Shown: piece by piece, positions 43,781-53,479 of the stretch
Position numbering within the stretch: position 1 is the stretch's first letter
Layout: every line of letters starts with the position of its first letter
Assembly: GCF_000478885.1 (NCBI RefSeq)
Contig: NC_022567.1
Span: 2,046,001 to 2,110,000 of the forward strand
DNA from: Adlercreutzia equolifaciens DSM 19450
GTDB lineage: Bacteria > Actinomycetota > Coriobacteriia > Coriobacteriales > Eggerthellaceae
Length of the DNA: 64,000 nucleotides
Reading direction: 5' to 3'
Position numbers and translations under genes: made by a program
The notes under the pieces: generated by a model
Told to the model about the DNA's origin: nothing
The model's database searches: none
The model's input: the letters and a program-made list of their open reading frames with translations, nothing else

Positions 43781-44152
43781 ATGAACTTCATCATTCGCTG
43801 GATCGTCACCGCCATCTCCGTCGCCGCCGCCGTGTGGCTCGTGCCGGGCATCGAGATCTTGAGCAACAGCGCATCCTGGGTGGGCATCGTGTTCTTCGCA
43901 CTCATTCTGTCGCTCATCAACATGTCCATCAAGCCGATTCTGCAGATCCTCTCGCTGCCTGTGACCGTGCTCACCCTGGGCATCTTCTACCTCGTCGTGA
44001 ACACGCTTCTGCTCTACATCGCCGCGTGGCTCGCCAACGGGCTGTTCGGCGCCGGCTTCTACATCGCCAGCTTCGGCAGCGCCTTTGTGGCCTCCATCGT
44101 CATCTCGCTGGTGTCCGCCCTCGTCAACGGCCTCATCGGCAACGACGCGTAA
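43781..44152 (+). CDS. Phage-holin-family (superfamily IV) small membrane protein
   Basis: A 123-residue protein with four hydrophobic helices and the typical pattern FIIRWIVTAISVAAAVWLVP, ALILSLINMSIKPIL, LPVTVLTLGIFYLVVNTLLL and a C-terminal Gly/Ala/Ser helix pair. Housekeeping members of this family are not phage-linked and their function is unknown. The ATG at 43781 has GGAGG 5 bases upstream. It is divergent from rlmD and ends directly against the ABC transporter stop. Confidence 0.88.
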   Translation: MNFIIRWIVTAISVAAAVWLVPGIEILSNSASWVGIVFFALILSLINMSIKPILQILSLPVTVLTLGIFYLVVNTLLLYIAAWLANGLFGAGFYIASFGSAFVASIVISLVSALVNGLIGNDA

Positions 44153-47100
44153 CTATTCGCTGCGCAGCGCCTCAACCGGGTCTTTGCGGGCGGCGGCCAT
44201 GGCGGGGAACAACCCGGCCACAAACGACAGGAACACGCTGATGGCCACCAGGATCGCTCCGGCCACCGGCGGCAGCATGGCGATGTCGGGCACGTCCAAA
44301 AGCCCGTACACAATGGCGTTGACCGGAATGCACACGAGCGCCACGACCCCCACGCCGATAAGGCCCGCCGTCAGGCCCTCGATGATGGTCTCGGCGTTGA
44401 ACACCCGCGAGATGTCGCCCTTGCTCGCGCCGATGGCGCGCAAGATGCCGATCTCCTTCTTGCGCTCGAGCACCGAGATGTAGGTGATGATGCCGATCAT
44501 GATGGACGACACCACGAGCGATATGGCCACGAACGCGATGAGCACGTAGCTGATCATGTCCACAATCGTCGTGACCGATTTCATGAGCGTGCCCACGAAA
44601 TCCGTGTAGGAAACTTTCTTGTCGTCCTGCCCCGAGGCCACCATGCGGTCGTTGTAGTCGTCCAGAATGGCGATGACCTGCTGTTTGTCCTCGAAGTTGT
44701 CCGGGTAGATGTCGATCTGCGAGGGCTTCGAAAGCTCCGCGTAACCCAACTTGCTCAGGTTCGCGTCGAAGGACCGTGTCCCATTCGTCATGAGCGACAT
44801 GATGAGCTCGGTCAGCTCATCTTCGGTCATCTTCATCTGGAAGGCGTTCTGGAAAGCGCCGGTATCCACGGACATGGCCAAAGGAATGCTCGCCGCCATG
44901 TCGCCCATCACCTTCTGCACCGAGGCCTGGGTCTTGGCGGTGATCGTGGCCATGACCTGCTCCATGTAGGCTTTCATGGAAGATTCCAGGGCCGCGGAGA
45001 TCTTCGTCGCCATCTCCTTCTGCAGGGCGTTGGCGTCGACGATCTGCGCCGCGTACTGTCCCATAATGGCCTGCAGCTCGGGGCTTTGGGCGTAGGACTC
45101 CAGCGTCGACTGCGCCAGCGTCTGGAAGTCCGGCGGCGTGCCCGACGCCGCGGCCTGGGCATAGGCGGCGCCAAGGGCCTGGGTGTAGCCGGCCAGCGCC
45201 GCGCCCATCATCTCGCCCATGGCGTCGCTGTTGAAGGCGGAGGTCATGTCCAGGTTCAACGCGCTTGCATCGAGCCCGGGCATCGCCGGCAGATCGCTCG
45301 CCGACATCCCCTCGCCCAGCGCACTCGTGTCCATGTTCAGCTTCGACTCATCGAACTTGAAGGCGTTCTGCAGCGCCTCCTCGTCGATGCTGAACAGGTT
45401 CTCCATAGAGAAATCCGAGCCCGATTCCTCCTCCTCGGTGAACTCCTTGCCGTTGAACACGTCGATGGTCGGGTAATTCAGTTGCTCCTGCACGATGGCG
45501 GCCTCGGAGGCCTGCTCGATCAGATGGCGCGTCAGCTCGGGCGTGTAGTAGATGCCCATGGAAAGCGCCGTGGCTTTCGCGTCCGGCCGCGGCTGCACGA
45601 TGCCGACGATTTTCAGCTCCTCGCCGGCGTCCACGAGCCCCTTCATGCACTCCTCGTCGCCGGTTTTGTCGACCCAAACCTTGTTCTCCTCGTCGTAGGT
45701 GTAGAAGTCGGCGGCGGGCACCATCTTCAGCGACACGCCCATGATCTCGTCGTAGGTGAACGTGAGGTTGTCGTCGGGGCTTTCCACGTCCTCCTCGTTC
45801 ATGAACTGGTCGATCATGTCCTCGAGCACCGCGTGATCGCGCAGGCCCAGGGCGTAACTCACCAGATCGGGCACCGTGCCGTTCGCGGTCAGCACCACGA
45901 CGCACTCGTTGTAGGCGGAAGGCCACCGGCCCGCCTTCACGTCGTACTGCTCTTCCACAATGGCGGTGTTGCCCATCATCTCACTGAACACATCGGTGGA
46001 GTACATCGTGGACATGAGCGCGTTGGACGAACCGGAGCCCATACCGAAGGCGGAGAACGTCGTGTCCGGGTTGATCTGGCGCACCCCGTCCTCGGTGTTG
46101 CCGTCGAAGATCTGGGGCACCACGTTGTAGGAGTACTCGATGGAGTTCACATAGCTGTTGATGTCGCCGCCGTTCTCGTCGAAGAACAGCTTGAGCGAGG
46201 CGAGGTCGTTGTTCTCCAGGCTCGCGAACATGTCGGTGACCATGCGCGTCTCGGGCACCTTGCCCTCGGCGGCCGGGTCGTTCTCGTCCCCGTTCTTGCC
46301 GCCCTGAAGGCCCATTTCCGCAAGCGGGTCGTCGCCGGCGCCCTCGCCCGTCGCGTCTCCCCCGTCGCCCGTTCCGCCATCGACGGCCATGCCCATGAGC
46401 GCCGTCATGTCGAAACCGGTGGACATGATCTGCAGCGGGTACACCGACAAGGTGTCTTCCTCGGTGCGCTCGATGTAGTTGTCCACGCCGTTGGCGAGCG
46501 CCAGGATGGCCGCGATGCCGATGATGCCGATGGAGCCGGCGAACGCCGTCATGATGGTGCGGCCCTTCTTGGTCAGAAGGTTGTTCGCCGACAGCGCGAG
46601 CGCCGTGAGAAAGCTCATCGAGGTCTTGCGGATGGGCTTGCGCGAGGCGTGCATTTCCGCTTCCGTGGGGAAATAGGGGTCGGTGTCCGAGCGGATGACG
46701 CCGTCGGCGAGGTTCACCGTGCGCGTGGCGTACTCGGCCGCCAGCTCCGGGTTGTGGGTGACCATGATGACCAGACGGTTCTTGGCGATCTGCGTGAGCA
46801 GGTCCATGATCTGCACCGAGGTATGGGAGTCAAGCGCGCCGGTGGGCTCGTCGGCCAGCACGATCTCCGGATCGTTGATGAGCGCGCGGGCGATGGCGAC
46901 GCGCTGCATCTGACCGCCCGAAAGCTGGCTCGGCTTCTTGTTCAAATGCTCGGACAGCCCGACCGATGCCAGGGCCTCCTTGGCGCGGCGGGTGCGCTCG
47001 GCCTTCCCCACGCCCGAGAGCGTCAGCGCCAGCTCCACGTTCTGCAGGATGGTCTGGTGCGGGATGAGGTTGTAGCTCTGGAACACGAACCCGATGCGGT

Positions 47101-47347
47101 TGTTGCGGAAAGTGTCCCAATCGCGGTCCTTGTAGCGGTGGGTGGAAATGCCGTCGACGATCATGTCGCCGGAGTCGTAGTGGTCAAGACCTCCCATCAC
47201 GTTCAAAAGCGTCGTCTTGCCCGAGCCCGACGGCCCCAGAATCGCCACGAACTCGTTGTCGCGGAACGAGATGGAGACGTCGTTTAGGGCCACCTGGGTG
47301 AAGTCGCCCGTGGTGTAGGACTTGCAGATATTCTTGAGCTGCAGCAT
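44153..47347 (-). CDS. MacB-like ABC transporter, ATPase fused to FtsX-type permease
   Basis: A 1064-residue fusion. Residues 1-235 are an ABC ATPase: Walker A LGPSGSGKTTLLNVMGG, signature LSGGQMQRVAIARAL, Walker B EIVLADEPTGALDS. A first membrane helix lies near 270, followed by about 640 extracytoplasmic residues, then three C-terminal helices with FtsX-like VISYVLIAFVAISLVVSS and ERKKEIGILRAIGASKGDI. The MacB/FtsX fold performs mechanotransmission rather than classic transport. The outer domain is unusually large and Met/Ala/Gln-rich in its centre. The ATG at 47347 was chosen over an upstream TTG. Confidence 0.93.
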   Translation of the reverse strand: MLQLKNICKSYTTGDFTQVALNDVSISFRDNEFVAILGPSGSGKTTLLNVMGGLDHYDSGDMIVDGISTHRYKDRDWDTFRNNRIGFVFQSYNLIPHQTILQNVELALTLSGVGKAERTRRAKEALASVGLSEHLNKKPSQLSGGQMQRVAIARALINDPEIVLADEPTGALDSHTSVQIMDLLTQIAKNRLVIMVTHNPELAAEYATRTVNLADGVIRSDTDPYFPTEAEMHASRKPIRKTSMSFLTALALSANNLLTKKGRTIMTAFAGSIGIIGIAAILALANGVDNYIERTEEDTLSVYPLQIMSTGFDMTALMGMAVDGGTGDGGDATGEGAGDDPLAEMGLQGGKNGDENDPAAEGKVPETRMVTDMFASLENNDLASLKLFFDENGGDINSYVNSIEYSYNVVPQIFDGNTEDGVRQINPDTTFSAFGMGSGSSNALMSTMYSTDVFSEMMGNTAIVEEQYDVKAGRWPSAYNECVVVLTANGTVPDLVSYALGLRDHAVLEDMIDQFMNEEDVESPDDNLTFTYDEIMGVSLKMVPAADFYTYDEENKVWVDKTGDEECMKGLVDAGEELKIVGIVQPRPDAKATALSMGIYYTPELTRHLIEQASEAAIVQEQLNYPTIDVFNGKEFTEEEESGSDFSMENLFSIDEEALQNAFKFDESKLNMDTSALGEGMSASDLPAMPGLDASALNLDMTSAFNSDAMGEMMGAALAGYTQALGAAYAQAAASGTPPDFQTLAQSTLESYAQSPELQAIMGQYAAQIVDANALQKEMATKISAALESSMKAYMEQVMATITAKTQASVQKVMGDMAASIPLAMSVDTGAFQNAFQMKMTEDELTELIMSLMTNGTRSFDANLSKLGYAELSKPSQIDIYPDNFEDKQQVIAILDDYNDRMVASGQDDKKVSYTDFVGTLMKSVTTIVDMISYVLIAFVAISLVVSSIMIGIITYISVLERKKEIGILRAIGASKGDISRVFNAETIIEGLTAGLIGVGVVALVCIPVNAIVYGLLDVPDIAMLPPVAGAILVAISVFLSFVAGLFPAMAAARKDPVEALRSE

Positions 47348-47596
47348 GCGCGCGTTCCCTTCCTTCAATTCTCGGGAGCCATTATGAAGGTGCGGCGGTG
47401 CGCGCCGTCTGGCGCTTTCGTTAAAAGCGGGTTATTTGCATAGATTTGCCACGAAGATTAAGCGGTTTCGCGGTATCCTGTCATGCGGTTCACCAAGAAG
47501 CGTCGGCGTTCCCCGCCGGCTGCGCGGATGCGGGCCCCACGCTCAACGCCCCGTTGCGCCAGACGGCATCGCGCCGACCAACGAGAAAGGACAACT

Positions 47597-48112
47597 ATGG
47601 ACGCCAAGGTCTACGAGCTCATCAACGACCAGATCAACAAGGAGCTGTACTCCGCCTACCTGTACCTCTCCTTCGCCGACTACTATGAGGAGGAGGGCCT
47701 CTCGGGCTACGCCAACTACTTCGAGATCCAGGCTCAGGAAGAGCGCGACCACGCGATGATCTTCCGCAACTACCTGCACGAGAACGGCGAGGCTGTGAAG
47801 CTTCTGGCCATCGACCAGCCGGACAAGACCTTCGCGAACTTCCTGGAGCCGCTCGAGGCCGCCATGGAGCACGAGAAGTACGTGACCTCGCTCATCAACG
47901 ACATCTATGCCGCCGCGCTCGAGGCCCACGACTACCGCGCCCAGAAGTTCCTCGGCTGGTTCATCGACGAGCAGCTGGAGGAAGAGGACAACGCCGACAC
48001 CATGATCACCAACATGAAGTTGTTCGGAGGCGACCCGAAGGGCCTGTACGACCTCGACCAGGCCTGCGCCGCCCGCGTCTACACCGTGCCGAGCCCCCTG
48101 GCCGGCAAGTAG
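47597..48112 (+). CDS. Ferritin (non-haem, Ftn type)
   Basis: A 171-residue four-helix protein with di-iron ligands visible in INKELYSAYLYLSFADYYEE, AQEERDHAMIF and FIDEQLEEEDNADTM. It oxidises and stores iron. The ATG at 47597 has AAAGGA upstream. It is monocistronic with a clear terminator and is divergent from the ABC transporter; no distinct regulator site was seen in the 228-bp gap. Confidence 0.95.
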   Translation: MDAKVYELINDQINKELYSAYLYLSFADYYEEEGLSGYANYFEIQAQEERDHAMIFRNYLHENGEAVKLLAIDQPDKTFANFLEPLEAAMEHEKYVTSLINDIYAAALEAHDYRAQKFLGWFIDEQLEEEDNADTMITNMKLFGGDPKGLYDLDQACAARVYTVPSPLAGK

Positions 48113-48135
48113 GCCTCGCAGCATATCGTTATAGA

Positions 48136-48168
48136 CGAGTCGCCTTTTGCAGGCGGCTCGTTTTTTTT
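48136..48168 (+). terminator. Terminator after ferritin
   Basis: CGAGTCGCC (48136-48144), TTTTGCA loop, GGCGGCTCG (48152-48160), then eight T. The stem has one G-U pair. Confidence 0.92.
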
Positions 48169-48201
48169 CACCGGCACATTGCCAGGCGACAATGTGCTAG
48201 C

Positions 48202-49047
48202 ATGGGCGTCATGACAGAGACCACGAAAACCGATTCAGCTATGCAGCCTGCGCCCGAGAACGAGGACAGGCTTCTTCTGCACGCCTGCTGCGGACCGTGC
48301 TCTTTGGAGCCGGTCCGCATTTTGCGCTCGGAGGGCGTCGATCCCGTCGTGTTCTACGCGAACTCGAACATCCACCCCGCCGAGGAATACGCGCGCCGGC
48401 TGGCCACCCTGCGCGAATGGGCCGCGGGCGCTGGGCTGGAAGTCGTGGAAGGCGTCTACGACCCCGAGGCCTGGGAGACCACCGCCGGCCGCATCGGCAA
48501 TGCCGCCGATGCCAAGTTCGGCGTGATCACGAACGAGGAAGGCGACCTCGAAGGCGACGCCTCCCCCGCCCGCGCGGCGCGGGAGGCCCGCTGCCGGGCC
48601 TGCTACCGCCTGCGCTTCGAGGAGGCCGCCCGCTACGCCCGCGAGCACGGGTACTCCGCCCTGGGCACCACGCTTTCCGTGAGCCCCTACCAGTACACCC
48701 GCATCATCCGCGAGGAACTTCAGCGCGCCTGCGCCCGCGAGGGCATCGAGGCCCGCTTCGCCGACTACCGCCCCTTCTACGACGAGGCCACCCGCCGCTC
48801 CCGCGAGGGCGGCATGTACCGCCAGAACTACTGCGGCTGCCGCTTCTCCGACGCCGAGGCCGCCGCCGAGCGCGAGGAGCGCCGCGCCGCCCGCAGGGCC
48901 GCCCGCGCGGCCGAGCTTGCGGCCCACGCCGACGAGCGCGCTGCCGCCGAAGCCGAACGCGCCCGCACCCGCGCCGAGAAGCAGGCCTACGCCGACAAGC
49001 AGGCCAAAAAGCGCGCCATCTTGAAGGCTCTGCGCGAGCAGCAGTAG
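48202..49047 (+). CDS. queH: QueH, epoxyqueuosine reductase
   Basis: About 281 residues (starts at 48202, 48211 or 48241 cannot be separated). QueH hallmarks are the N-terminal HACCGPCSLEPV, a middle CRACYRLRFEEAARYA and YCGCRFS, whose Cys pairs hold the Fe-S and metal sites. It performs the last step of queuosine synthesis in tRNA. The C-terminal 60 residues are a charged Ala/Arg/Glu helix beyond the usual family length. The hemolysin III gene starts 21 bp later. Confidence 0.92.
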   Translation: MGVMTETTKTDSAMQPAPENEDRLLLHACCGPCSLEPVRILRSEGVDPVVFYANSNIHPAEEYARRLATLREWAAGAGLEVVEGVYDPEAWETTAGRIGNAADAKFGVITNEEGDLEGDASPARAAREARCRACYRLRFEEAARYAREHGYSALGTTLSVSPYQYTRIIREELQRACAREGIEARFADYRPFYDEATRRSREGGMYRQNYCGCRFSDAEAAAEREERRAARRAARAAELAAHADERAAAEAERARTRAEKQAYADKQAKKRAILKALREQQ

Positions 49048-49068
49048 CTCATACCCAAAGGAGTCATC

Positions 49069-49809
49069 GTGCCCAACATTCGTCTAGCCCACCCCGAACT
49101 TTCCCCCAACGCCGCCGCGGCGGCGGCCAAGGTGTCGCCCGAGATTCGGGAGCTTCTGCGGCGCCACGGGAAGAAAAGCGTCCGCGAGTACACCTTGGGC
49201 GAGGAGATCTTCAACGCCGTCACCCATGGCGTAGGGGCGGGCCTGGCCGTGGCGGCCCTCGTGCTTCTCATCGTGAAGTCGGTGTCAGATGGCGGCGGCA
49301 TCCTATTGGCGGCGGCCCTCGTCTACGGCATCGCGCAACTGCTGGAGTACCTCATGTCCACGCTGTACCACGCGCTGGCAGCAGAACGCGCCAAACGCGT
49401 GTTCAAAGTGCTCGACCATTCCGGCATCTACCTGCTCATCGCCGGTACCTACACCCCTTACTGCCTCATCACCTTGGGACATGTGGGCGGCGTCTGGCTC
49501 GCCGCCTTCGTCTGGGCCGTCTCACTTGTCGGCATCGCCTTTGAAGCCTTCTGGACCTACCGTCCCCGTTGGATATCGGCCGTGCTTTACGTGGCGCTCG
49601 GCTGGTCCATCGTGTTCTTCATCCCGACGCTGTTCGCCGAGCTGGCCCCCGCAGGCTTCTGGCTCTTAGTTGCCGGCGGCATCAGCTATACCGTGGGCGC
49701 CGTGTTCTACATCTTCAAAAAGGTGCGTTACATGCACTCGATTTTTCACCTGTTCGTGCTGGCCGCCAGCTGCCTGCAGTTCTTTAGCGTGTACTTCTTC
49801 GTGATTTAA
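49069..49809 (+). CDS. Hemolysin III/PAQR-family membrane protein
   Basis: A 246-residue protein with seven hydrophobic segments. Family motifs are EEIFNAVTHGVGAGLAVAAL, the Ser/His pair in LMSTLYHALAA, LDHSGIYLLIAGTYTPY and a C-terminal HSIFHLFVLAAS with the metal-binding His residues. Members are putative metal-dependent hydrolases; toxin activity is not implied. The start is a GTG with AAAGGAG 5-6 bases upstream, probably in one transcript with queH. Confidence 0.93.
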   Translation: MPNIRLAHPELSPNAAAAAAKVSPEIRELLRRHGKKSVREYTLGEEIFNAVTHGVGAGLAVAALVLLIVKSVSDGGGILLAAALVYGIAQLLEYLMSTLYHALAAERAKRVFKVLDHSGIYLLIAGTYTPYCLITLGHVGGVWLAAFVWAVSLVGIAFEAFWTYRPRWISAVLYVALGWSIVFFIPTLFAELAPAGFWLLVAGGISYTVGAVFYIFKKVRYMHSIFHLFVLAASCLQFFSVYFFVI

Positions 49810-49817
49810 CGCGGCAG

Positions 49818-50654
49818 CTACTCGGCATGCGCTGCCCGCAGGGCGGCGATTTCGCGGCCCCAGCCGGAAAGGTCGTCCTGGGGCGTTTCCAAGAAGAAGG
49901 GCAGATCGCGCAGGGCCGGGTGGTTCGTCACAGCGGCGAGCGCATCAAAGCCGATGCAGCCCTCGCCGATGGGGGCGTGGCGGTCCTTGTGGGCACCGAG
50001 CGGGTTCTTCGAGTCGTTCAAGTGGATGGCGCGCAAACGGTCGAGCCCGATGACGCGGTCGAACTCTTCCAGCACGCCGTCCAAGTCGCCGACGATGTCG
50101 TAGCCGCTGTCCCACGCATGGCAGGTGTCCAGGCACACCCCCACTTTCTTGTTCAGTTCCACGGCGTCGATGATAGCGGCCAGCTCTTCGAAGCGACCGC
50201 CGACCTCCGTGCCCTTGCCCGCCATGGTTTCCAAAAGCAGCGTGGTGGACTGTTCCGGCGCGAGCACTTGGTTCAGCGCGTCGGCGATGAGCGCGATGCC
50301 CGTCTCGGCGCCCTGGCCCACATGGCAGCCCGGATGCATGTTGTACAGCTGGCCGGGGGTGTTTTCCATACGCATGAGGTCGTCGGTTAAGAGCTCGATG
50401 GCGAACTGCCGCGTCTCGGGCTTGGCCGCTGCCGGGTTCATGGTGTAGGGCGCATGGGCCAGAAACGTCGTGATGCCGTGGGCGGCAGCGAACTCGTGAA
50501 ATGCGGCTACATCGGCCGGATCGATGGCCTTGGCCTTGCCGCCGCGCGGATTGCGCGTGAAGAATTGGAACGTGTTTCCGTCGATGGAGGCCGCATCCTG
50601 GGCCATCTTCAGATACCCCTTGGCGCTGGACAAATGACAACCGATGGTGAACAC
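49818..50654 (-). CDS. nfo: Endonuclease IV (AP endonuclease)
   Basis: A 278-residue TIM-barrel enzyme. The metal-ligand motifs are present in order: FLAHAPYTMN, YNMHPGCHVGQ, LLLETMAG, VGVCLDTCHAWDSGYD, IHLNDSKNPLGAHKDRHAPIGEG and FLETPQ. It cuts at abasic sites in base-excision repair. It is convergent with the hemolysin III gene and divergent from the AEC carrier across a 431-bp region containing foldback element 4. Confidence 0.96.
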   Translation of the reverse strand: MFTIGCHLSSAKGYLKMAQDAASIDGNTFQFFTRNPRGGKAKAIDPADVAAFHEFAAAHGITTFLAHAPYTMNPAAAKPETRQFAIELLTDDLMRMENTPGQLYNMHPGCHVGQGAETGIALIADALNQVLAPEQSTTLLLETMAGKGTEVGGRFEELAAIIDAVELNKKVGVCLDTCHAWDSGYDIVGDLDGVLEEFDRVIGLDRLRAIHLNDSKNPLGAHKDRHAPIGEGCIGFDALAAVTNHPALRDLPFFLETPQDDLSGWGREIAALRAAHAE

Positions 50655-50833
50655 GGGCTCATCCTTTCGACGAAGCTAACGCAGCGCTGGCCAGTATACG
50701 CCAACGAGCCGCATCGTCGCGCGCTTTCCAGAAAACCCGTAGCCTCTACAACGCGAGGACGCGATGTCGGAACCGCAATGCGCGTCGCGACATCCTCGCC
50801 CTCGCCTGCGAGACAATCCGAAGTCCAAATTTG

Positions 50834-50993
50834 GGCAAGAATTTCGAGTTGTTAGACATTTCGATTCATTCAGCACCTGCCAGTAGCGCCGAAAACACTG
50901 AAAGAAGCCGCATCCGATGCCTGAAGAGACCCAAATCGTTCCATAAATCCATTTGCCGCACCCTTGAAAGTCTAACAACTCGATTTTTTTGCC
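50834..50993. repeat. Foldback element 4: inverted arms around a degenerate copy
   Basis: The left arm 50834-50862 begins GGCAAGAATTTCGAGTTG. The right arm 50966-50993 is its inverse, sharing a perfect TCGAGTTGTTAGAC core. A diverged right-arm-like copy (CTGAAGAGAC ... TTTGCCGCA) spans about 50921-50960. It fills the middle of the 431-bp gap between the divergent nfo and AEC genes; nothing else is recognisable in 50655-51085. Confidence 0.65.
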
Positions 50994-51085
50994 ACAATCT
51001 ATCCTGCAAATTGCTCGAGAAGACCGACGAGGGTCGCAAAGGATCGAGCGAGCGTTCCGCAATCGGAGAAAGAGAGCTTCGCCCT

Positions 51086-52030
51086 ATGACCGCGGGCATG
51101 ATCGGCATATTTCAAGAGATCGTCACGCTGTTCGTCATCGTGGGGGTAGGTTACGCCGCGAAGAGGCTGCGCTTCATGAACGACGAGTTCGACCGCATGC
51201 TTTCAAAGCTGGTCATCAACATCGCGCTGCCGGGCATGATTTTGGGCTCGGTGCTCACGGCCACCGAGCTGCCCACGCAAACGGAAGTGTGGTTGTGCCT
51301 GGGGCTTTCCGTGGCGAGCAACCTCGTCATGTTCGCCGTGGCCTACGCCTTCACGCTGCTTATGCGCATCCCCGACGGACATCGGGGCGTGTACCGGTTC
51401 ATGCTCTGCTTCGGCAACGTCGGGTTCATCGGGTATCCGGTGCTCTCGGCCGTCTTCGGCCCCGACGCCCTCGTGTACGCCGCCGTGTTCAACCTGCCCT
51501 TCAACTTCTTCGTATTCACCGTGGGCGCGTGGTTTCTCACCCAGGACACCGACGGCGACGTGAAGGTGCAAACCACCTGGCGCACCTTCGTCACACCGGT
51601 CATGCTGTCATGCGTGGCGGCCGTGCTTCTCACGCTAGGCGGCATCCACTACGCGCCGATTCTGGGGGATGCGCTGAACACGCTCGGCTCCATCACCACG
51701 CCGGCGGCGCTGCTCATCATCGGCTCGTCGCTGGCGAACCTGCCGGTGCGCGACCTCATCGGCGGCCCGCGTCTTTGGACCTGCTCGGTGTTCCGTCTGC
51801 TCGTGATGCCGGCCATCATCTGGGCCGTCTTCCACGCATTCGTGCCGGCGGGACTCATGTTCTCGGTGGCCGTGGTGCTGGCGGGAATGCCCGTGGCCAC
51901 CAACGGCACCATGCTCTGCTACCAGTATGGCGGCAACTCCCGCGTCATGGCCCAGGGAACCTTCGTCACCACCGTGCTGGCTATAGCGAGCATCCCCATT
52001 CTGGCAGGGTTTGTGGGTGCGGTGATGTAA
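51086..52030 (+). CDS. AEC (auxin efflux carrier)-family transporter
   Basis: A 314-residue protein with about ten membrane helices in two repeats. Family features are IFQEIVTLFVIVGVGYAAKR, DRMLSKLVINIALPGMIL, RFMLCFGNVGFIGYPVLSAV and the second-repeat TTPAALLIIGSSLANLPV. AEC members move malate, malonate or other anions. The ATG at 51086 was chosen; its ribosome site is poor, and an ATG at 51098 is possible. A terminator lies about 115 bp downstream. Confidence 0.92.
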   Translation: MTAGMIGIFQEIVTLFVIVGVGYAAKRLRFMNDEFDRMLSKLVINIALPGMILGSVLTATELPTQTEVWLCLGLSVASNLVMFAVAYAFTLLMRIPDGHRGVYRFMLCFGNVGFIGYPVLSAVFGPDALVYAAVFNLPFNFFVFTVGAWFLTQDTDGDVKVQTTWRTFVTPVMLSCVAAVLLTLGGIHYAPILGDALNTLGSITTPAALLIIGSSLANLPVRDLIGGPRLWTCSVFRLLVMPAIIWAVFHAFVPAGLMFSVAVVLAGMPVATNGTMLCYQYGGNSRVMAQGTFVTTVLAIASIPILAGFVGAVM

Positions 52031-52143
52031 CGACACGCAAGCGAGCCTCCGCTCCCGCTAACCGAAGGCGAAAGCTCGCTGTCAACGCTTCCCGGACTTG
52101 ATGTAGAATCTTTTCGGTGGCGCCTATAGCGCTGCCTCCAAGC

Positions 52144-52171
52144 GCCGGGGGTTGTCCCCCGGCACCTTTTG
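52144..52171 (+). terminator. Terminator downstream of the AEC carrier
   Basis: GCCGGGGG (52144-52151), TTGT, CCCCCGGC (52156-52163), then ACCTTTTG. A second hairpin (GGCGC/GCGCTGCC) lies just before it, and a TAGAAT hexamer at 52104-52109 may mark a short separate RNA. Confidence 0.7.
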
Positions 52172-52195
52172 TATTTGGGACGGAGCGGCGCTCCC

Positions 52196-53323
52196 CTATC
52201 CCTCGAAGTGCTCTACGGCTTCGGCGAGGTGGTCGATGATGTCGATGGACTGGGGGCACATGGCCTCGCAGGTGCCGCACTGGATGCACTTCGAAGCGGG
52301 CCCCTCGGCGGCCTGCCAAGAGTAGAGGCCCTTGACGAATTCGTTGTCCTCGGTAGTGCGCTCCAGGTTCAGCAGGTTCATGGCAATGGGGATCTTCACG
52401 CCCTCGGGGCAGTCCTTCACGCAGTAGCCGCAGTTCGTGCACGGAATGAGGTCCACGCTGCGCAGGGCCGCGATGGCACCGTCGATGGCGCCGCGCTCCT
52501 CATCCGTCAGCGGCTTACGGGTCTGGAAGGTGCGCATGTTGTCCTGCATCTGCTCGAGCGTGGAGGCGCCGGCGAGCACCGTGAGCACGCCCGGCAGATC
52601 GAGGCAGTAACGGTAGGCCCAGCTGGCCTGGCTCGCATCCGGATCAGCGGCGGCGAGCACCGCAGCACCGCGCTCGGGCAGATTCGCCAGGCGTCCGCCA
52701 CGCACCGGCTCCATGATGATGACTGGCTTGCCGTGGGCCGCGGCCACTTCCATGCAGCGCGCCGACTGGGTGACCGGGTCGTCCCAATCCAGATAGTTCA
52801 CCTGCAGCTGCACGAAGTCCACCTCGGGGTGCGCCGTCAGAATCTCATCGAGCGTCTCGGGGCCGTCGTGCATGGAGAAGCCGACGTGACCCACGAGCCC
52901 GTCGGCCTTCGCCTTCGCCACGTAGTTCCACATGTCGTACTCGTCGAACTTGACCGTGCGCGCGCCACCCAGGTTGTGCAGCAGGTAGTAGTCGATGTAG
53001 TCGACCCCCAGCCGCTCAAGGGAGGTGGGCAGGCACGCCTGGGCCTCCTCCTTGCTGGCGCAGGCCCAGGCCAGGCACTTCGTGGCCAGGGTATAGGCGT
53101 CGCGCGGGTAGCGCTCCACGAGCGCCTCGCGCAGAGCCGTCTCAGAGGCGCCGTCGTGGTAGACGAAGGCGGTGTCCACATAGGTGCCGCCCTTGGCGAT
53201 GAACTCGTCCACCATGGCCTTCAGCTGCTCGATGTCGATGGCCGTCACATCATCGGGATCAGTCAGGGGCAGGCGCATGGCGCCGAAGCCGAGCTTGGCC
53301 ACGCCGTCATAAGATGCGGTCAT
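52196..53323 (-). CDS. Aldo/keto reductase with C-terminal 4Fe-4S dicluster domain
   Basis: A 375-residue protein. Residues 1-275 are an AKR TIM barrel (LGFGAMRLPL, DTAFVYHDGASETALREAL, LATKCLAWACASKEEA, catalytic Asp/Tyr/Lys in order). Residues 285-375 hold two ferredoxin-type groups, CTNCGYCVKDCPEG and CIQCGTCEAMCPQSIDI. Such ferredoxin-linked AKRs are common in anaerobes; the substrate is unknown. The ATG at 53323 has AGGAG 5 bases upstream. It is monocistronic. Confidence 0.93.
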   Translation of the reverse strand: MTASYDGVAKLGFGAMRLPLTDPDDVTAIDIEQLKAMVDEFIAKGGTYVDTAFVYHDGASETALREALVERYPRDAYTLATKCLAWACASKEEAQACLPTSLERLGVDYIDYYLLHNLGGARTVKFDEYDMWNYVAKAKADGLVGHVGFSMHDGPETLDEILTAHPEVDFVQLQVNYLDWDDPVTQSARCMEVAAAHGKPVIIMEPVRGGRLANLPERGAAVLAAADPDASQASWAYRYCLDLPGVLTVLAGASTLEQMQDNMRTFQTRKPLTDEERGAIDGAIAALRSVDLIPCTNCGYCVKDCPEGVKIPIAMNLLNLERTTEDNEFVKGLYSWQAAEGPASKCIQCGTCEAMCPQSIDIIDHLAEAVEHFEG

Positions 53324-53479
53324 GAATTCTCCTCTCAATCATTGATACGGAGAATAGTAAAGATTGGAGTCGGCTCTAAGTCAAGACAAACCTCCCGAGA
53401 CCTTAACGGAAGGCAGAGATGATCTTACAAAAGGCCGCTCACCTTCGAGGCAAGCGGCCCTCCTTGAACAGCGCGGATG

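Noticed and set aside
43781..44152. Prophage remnant suggested by the holin-family protein
   Set aside because: No other phage gene is nearby; this holin superfamily is common as a housekeeping membrane protein.
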